From assembly GCF_010015445.1 (NCBI RefSeq), contig NC_053112.1:38551281-38615280 (forward strand): DNA of 64,000 nt, in the 5' to 3' direction. The notes under the pieces were generated by a model. It ran no database searches. It was not told where the DNA came from and worked only from the letters and a program-made list of their open reading frames with translations. Positions 56,200 through 64,000 of the stretch are shown piece after piece. Source of the DNA: Perca fluviatilis (Eukaryota > Chordata > Actinopteri > Perciformes > Percidae). Position 1 is the stretch's first letter. Every line of letters begins with the position of its first letter. The position numbers and the translations under genes were made by a program.

Positions 56200-56490
56200 C
56201 TTTAAAAAAAACTGGTACTGGCACAAAGAAAATCAGCTTTCCATGACTTATTACGGCATAATGGTGAATTAGAAACTAAAGCGGTTAGGAGGAACTGCTC
56301 TAATGAGGTCTAAAAGGTTTTAGGTCATCCCTAATCGTCTCTGCCATATAGACAGCACTTTCAGCCAGTTTGGCTTCAAACTCCTAATTAAAGGGTTTTC
56401 CGACAACAGCAGAAATAGTTCTTTAAGCGCTTTTAGTGCAGTAGGCCCATCAGAGGCTATCCATCAGTTCTTATTGGACAGAGACCGGCG
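56200..56490 (+). promoter_or_regulatory. Candidate conserved non-coding element
   Basis: Repeat-free segment with gtgaattagaaactaaagc, tcatccctaatcgtctc and cctaattaaagggtttt, that is, several homeodomain-type TAAT cores in short order, and no splice structure. Inference from motif density only. Confidence 0.22.
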
Positions 56491-59764
<3,274 letters not shown>

Positions 59765-59795
<31 letters not shown>

Positions 59796-59811
59796 TGGGT
59801 GTGGGTGTGTG
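59765..59811 (+). repeat. (GT)n with gtgggt variants
   Basis: About 13 GT units followed by three gtgggt hexamers, running into the next element. Confidence 0.95.
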
Positions 59812-60022
59812 GCTGGGCAATATGGAGAAAATCTAATACCACGATATTCTTGACCAAATACATTGATATCGATACATTAGTAAGTCTGGTAAGTTCAGAA
59901 AGTTACATCACTTTACTGTAATGTAGCCTTTAAAACCAGGAAAAGACAACACTTTTGCCATATCACAATGTGATTTCTAGTCTCAAATATCGATATAATA
60001 TCAATCTAATGCCCAGCCCTAC
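59812..60022. mobile_element. hAT-like MITE (gctgggcaatatgg)
   Basis: The left end ggctgggcaatatgg and the right end taatgcccagccct are imperfect inverted counterparts. The centre contains gatatcgatacatt and atatcgatataatatc and the block acatcactttactgtaatgt, familiar from fish repeats. About 210 bp; non-coding. Confidence 0.72.
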
Positions 60023-60155
60023 CTGTTTGGGTGTGCAGTGCCTTATTGTGCTCATTGTTTTTCAATTTTAGCAGAGCAGATCACTTTTAGTTGATTCTCA
60101 TCCCAATTTAATAACAATAACTTATAAATGTAACTTTTTCAGTAGTCAATTGCTG

Positions 60156-60360
60156 TTAACTCTTGTGTTGACTTTGTGTCACATTGACCCATTTTCAATT
60201 TTTTTTTTATATCAGAAAATATGGGACATAGAAATAAGCGCTGAAAATGTGTAGAAGAAAAATGTAACAATTTAAAACGTTGGAAAAAGCAAAAACAAAC
60301 TGTGAAAAAAAGGCGTCGAAAAAAGGTTAAAGGTTGACGGGAAGACAACACAAGGGTTAA
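60156..60360. mobile_element. TTAA-flanked MITE, complete
   Basis: Starts ttaactcttgtgttgact and ends acaacacaagggttaa, with TTAA at both borders (60156-60159 and 60357-60360) and an inverted repeat of about 18 bp. The 205-bp body is A-rich and non-coding. It directly abuts a hAT fragment on the right. piggyBac-type mobilisation is inferred from TTAA. Confidence 0.85.
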
Positions 60361-60834
60361 ATGACAAAAAGGAGAAACCCTAGATGGCAGAAGGGTATTT
60401 TACAATTTTGTAAAAACTTTGAATGCACCATAAGCTTATGAGTTGCAATTGAAAGCACCATTAAGTCCCGTCTGTGTTGTTTCTCCGACAGTGGCAGTGG
60501 CCACGGTGTCTCGAAGTGCAGCTAGTCTATTCTGTGTCTTCAGCTGCAGACTGTTGTACGTCCCGGTGTTGGAATCTTTTCCAGTGAAATACAGCCGACA
60601 CGTTAGAACTGTTAAGCTGTCAGTATTTTAACTGTGTTTGAGACCGCTACTAGCTAACGGTAGGCTAATGCTGCCAAGTGTGGTGTTAACTAGTGTCATC
60701 CGCAGTGATGCATTTGTTTTCTCTAACATCCGTTTAGGAGCACCAGAAATGGCGTTTAAGTGGCACCGAAATCCGCTTTGCAATTCGGTCCAGTAGATAT
60801 CGGTCGTTTAGGAACCTTTTGCTACCCAACCCTA
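60361..60834. mobile_element. hAT-like fragment sharing the 10.7/40.5 kb core
   Basis: The core from gggtattttac (60394) through gtggcaccgaaatccgctt and caattcggtccagtagatat matches 40440-40820. It ends gctacccaaccctaa, the inverted form of the 40325 start (agggttgggta). The left end was lost, probably at the junction with the MITE at 60156-60360. Confidence 0.7.
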
Positions 60835-62758
60835 AATAGACAGAGATAATTTCTCCTGTAAATCATACCAGATAGGTTATAAACCTTGCAAATTGCTATA
60901 AACTAACATGAAGTCTTTTCATATTGCTATTTTCCAATAAGACGCACAGATTCCCCCGCAATATTATGGGTCATTTAGGCTACTGTAATATGAGTGTAAC
61001 ACCCCAAATTATATATATTTAAATAATTTCAATCATTACTGTAAATGCAAAAACAAACTGATCAATTTCCACACTTTTTAAATAATGTATTCTAGCTCTA
61101 AATTGGATTTCTACATAATCTAACATAGTACAAACAATACAATGACAATGTCTGCCAGAATGTTACTGACAATACCTAAATTTGCTTCATGCATAAACCC
61201 CACCCACCCGCTCTAAGTGGGTTGAAACACTGAGGGTTGATCCCGAATAGTATTTGACACTCAGCTCTACCACATATGTTCTTCAATGTTCGTTAGATTC
61301 CCCTACCCATCATGCCCTCACCTTCTTGCTCCATGTTTGTATCACTCATATTTCCCTTTCTCATCTTTCCTCTTTGCTACCTCATGTGTTTTCTCTCTTT
61401 TTGCCTCTATGTCTCTCTCGCTTTCTCTCTGTCTTGCCCCCTCATTCTCTGTCTTTCCCTGTGCGTCGGTATGCCTGTTAGTTGTTCCTGGTAGAGTGAA
61501 GCGGCTGCATTATCTAGATACATTATTGATGCACGCAGCACTCTGACTAAAGCACACGCACACACATGCACACATACACAAACTCCAACCACTCACTCAC
61601 ATAATAAAAACATACATACACTCATGAAATCAAACACATCGGTGCACATAGACACACACACATACAGTACACAATCACAAAGATGTGCCTCAATTTGTTT
61701 TTGAATGAGAGTGGGTACAAGAGAGAAAACTTTATGTTACTTCATGGCTGAAAGAACACAGCTGTTTTTGCCCAGCTCTGTTTTTAAGAGGAGACACAGT
61801 CATTCTGTTTGAAATGCACAGGACTAAAATTATCCCTCCATTGGCATTGGCAACATGCTGATAGGTTAGCGTTGTGTGCCTGCTTAACTCCCTACAGTAC
61901 TTTGGAAGGAGTTGAAGACAAAGAGGAGCTGCAGGAAACAATCAATCTTTAGAGTAATCAACAACAAAAAATTCTGAAAATCAGGGAAAGACAAGAGAAA
62001 CGAGTGAGAGAAGGGAGAATTATGAAAGAGAAAATTACTGAGGGGTGAGATTTTGAGTGGCGAGGAAGGCGGAGGGAGGGAGGAAGGACAGAAGAGTTCC
62101 CATCATTTTTTTTCAGGGCTTTGTAAGGGCCTCATTAAATATGGATGGTGTTTGGAGCAGAGCAGGGGCAAGTGGGACTCCACAAACAGCACAAGCAGCC
62201 CAGGCAGGCCCATCCCGCTGCGATGGAGTCCTGCTGTCTTTTTCGCCTCGTCTGTCTCTCCATCTTCCTCCCTTGGTTCACTTAACTGTTGTCCCCCTTT
62301 TCCTCCCTTCATTTATTTCCTCTTTTCAGACCTTTATCTCTGCCGTCATCCATATCTGTCTATCAACCACTCTGATGACAAAGTGCGTCTATTTTCTCCG
62401 CTTGGCCTGTCTGGTCTTGTTTTTTCCCTTTTCTTCTCCCTCTGTTCATCCTCTGTGCTTTCTCCTCTCATCACTTCTCCTTTCCTTCTCTTTTCTTCCT
62501 CACACCCTCCTTTCCTCCTCTCCCTTCCTGTGATGATAACCAAGTTGTTCATTTGGCACATGTGAATGAAGAGGGAAGCTCCCCTCCATTGTTTATCGGT
62601 CTCCTCTTTTAGCCTTCCGTTCCTTTTAGTTGAAAATCTTGTGTGGTGCATGAAGCAGTCATTGATAGTTTTGATATTCCTGCGTCTCTCGGTCTGTCAA
62701 CAATCTCCTCAATCTGAAGTACCCTAACTCTTAATTCTGATGCTGTGTTTGCCCTCAG
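60835..62758. other. No gene; long polypyrimidine stretch
   Basis: About 1.9 kb. Between about 62230 and 62530 the plus strand is strongly pyrimidine-rich (ctcctttccttctc-type blocks), which opens long but low-complexity frames on both strands (170 codons at 62053-62565, 158 at 62057-62533). A CA-rich tract lies at 61553-61690. None is coding on this evidence. Confidence 0.45.
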
Positions 62759-62866
62759 GAGATGAAGACACTGGGTCCTCCTCAGCAGAACGATGGACAG
62801 AGAGAAAGCAGAGCGGGACTGTAACTGGCGCCTTCATGGAGCCCTGATACACAGGGCAGAGAGCAG
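62759..62866 (+). CDS. Candidate first coding exon, protein unidentified
   Basis: The acceptor is strong: a ctaac branch-like motif near 62724, a pyrimidine-rich run, then ccctcag before 62759. The donor reads gagcag|gtgtgt at 62866/62867. The 108-bp exon holds an ATG at 62793 in a strong context (a at -3, g at +4) that opens MDREKAERDCNWRLHGAL and stays open to the donor (24 codons, leaving phase 2). A second ATG at 62762 in another frame meets a stop within the exon (at 62822). I do not recognise the protein. The CpG-rich segment at 53990-54515 could be its untranslated first exon. Confidence 0.45.
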
Positions 62867-62972
62867 GTGTGTGAGGGTCAGTCTTTCAGAGTCTGTAAAT
62901 ACAAATGTGACACAGATTTTGTTTGTGTACACAAAAAGAAAGATGACAAGATTAAAGGATTAAGAGTGCCTG

Positions 62973-63000
62973 TCAGACAGACAGACAGACAGACAGACAG
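62973..63000 (+). repeat. (CAGA)7 microsatellite
   Basis: Seven CAGA units just downstream of the candidate exon. Confidence 0.95.
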
Positions 63001-63165
63001 TGAGAGGGAAGTGAGTAGTGAGCCACAGACAGTGTCTGTGTTACAGTTTTAGTCAGTCTGTTACCCTCAACAGACCTGTGAGGTTGAGGTGAAGCTCAGT
63101 CTAATCAGGCTCAGCGGGAGTGACGCACAAACTCCCTGTCACAGCCTGCAGACATACTCTGTAAT

Positions 63166-63727
<562 letters not shown>

Positions 63728-64000
63728 AGGGCTGCACGATTATGGCCAAAATGATAATCACGATTATTTTGATCAATATTGAGATCACGATTAATTATCA
63801 CGATATTTGTTGATTTTAGCCAAAACAAATTTTATTGTCACATAATTATATAATTATAACTGCTTTTACATCCATATTGTGCTACATTCCTACTAATACA
63901 TCCATATTGTGCTACATTCCTCCTTTATTGAAGGATACTGTGAAGGAGTATGCCATTTCAGCTGTTGTGCAACCGCTTTCCACACATGCATGTTTACCGT
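63728..64000. mobile_element. hAT-like element, cut by window edge
   Basis: Begins tagggctgcacgattatgg followed by several aatcacgatta motifs, the usual left end of a common fish hAT-type element. A 23-26 bp block around catccatattgtgctacatt is duplicated in tandem at about 63870-63922. The right end lies outside the window. Confidence 0.7.

Noticed and set aside
62053..62565. 170-codon and 158-codon overlapping frames
   Set aside because: The stretch is pyrimidine-rich low-complexity DNA that opens several frames at once, producing Ser/Phe/Leu/Pro-rich peptides.

Overview
This window looks like intergenic or intronic DNA of a ray-finned fish, most likely a spiny-rayed (percomorph) teleost. 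It has long (GT)n, (TCTA)n and (TA)n arrays, L2-clade LINE 3' ends, V-SINE-like and other tRNA-derived SINE pieces, a decayed Tc1 transposon, and many short non-autonomous hAT-like and TTAA-flanked elements of types familiar from acanthomorph fish. There is no operon, no prokaryotic signal, and no intact protein-coding gene that I can name.

Layout. 0-5 kb: a TTAA element fragment, a 641-bp hAT-like element, and a 1.6-kb hAT-like element built of tandem repeats with a second hAT-like element inside it. 5-9.3 kb: a candidate conserved segment, hAT fragments and a self-nested recurrent repeat ('family A'). 9.3-11.6 kb: an L2 LINE 3' end abutting a hairpin-ended element that is split by a 932-bp hAT element. 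12.8-14.5 kb: nested inverted-repeat elements between two copies of a local duplication. 14.5-19 kb: sparse, with repeat fragments. 19.1-20.0 kb: a Tc1 relic. 20-27 kb: family A, TTAA and hAT elements, microsatellites. 27.1-28.7 kb: a 1.57-kb foldback element with arms of nearly 700 bp. 29.1-29.8 kb: an inverted-repeat element carrying a 13-copy, 47-bp minisatellite. 30-36 kb: repeats, then a second L2 3' end. 38-44 kb: family A with a SINE inserted, a hAT element, family A again, and a 2.5-kb TTAA composite holding a second copy of the element seen at 2 kb. 44-52 kb: mostly unique sequence. 52.1-52.8 kb: a palindromic minisatellite element. 53.5-54.5 kb: a tetranucleotide array, then a CpG-rich segment. 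54.5-64 kb: mostly unique, with long GT arrays.

The only gene-like signals are on the plus strand: a CpG-rich segment with good splice donors at 54.0-54.5 kb (possible promoter and untranslated first exon), and at 62,759-62,866 a well-bounded exon whose strong-context ATG opens a 24-codon frame that runs to the donor. I infer that they may be the start of one gene continuing to the right of the window; I do not recognise the protein. Two weaker exon-like segments (39.56 and 46.57 kb) and several candidate conserved non-coding elements, one with a perfect SOX-type inverted repeat, are also listed. Repeat family and superfamily names rest on recognised terminal motifs and target-site duplications read by eye, not on a database search.
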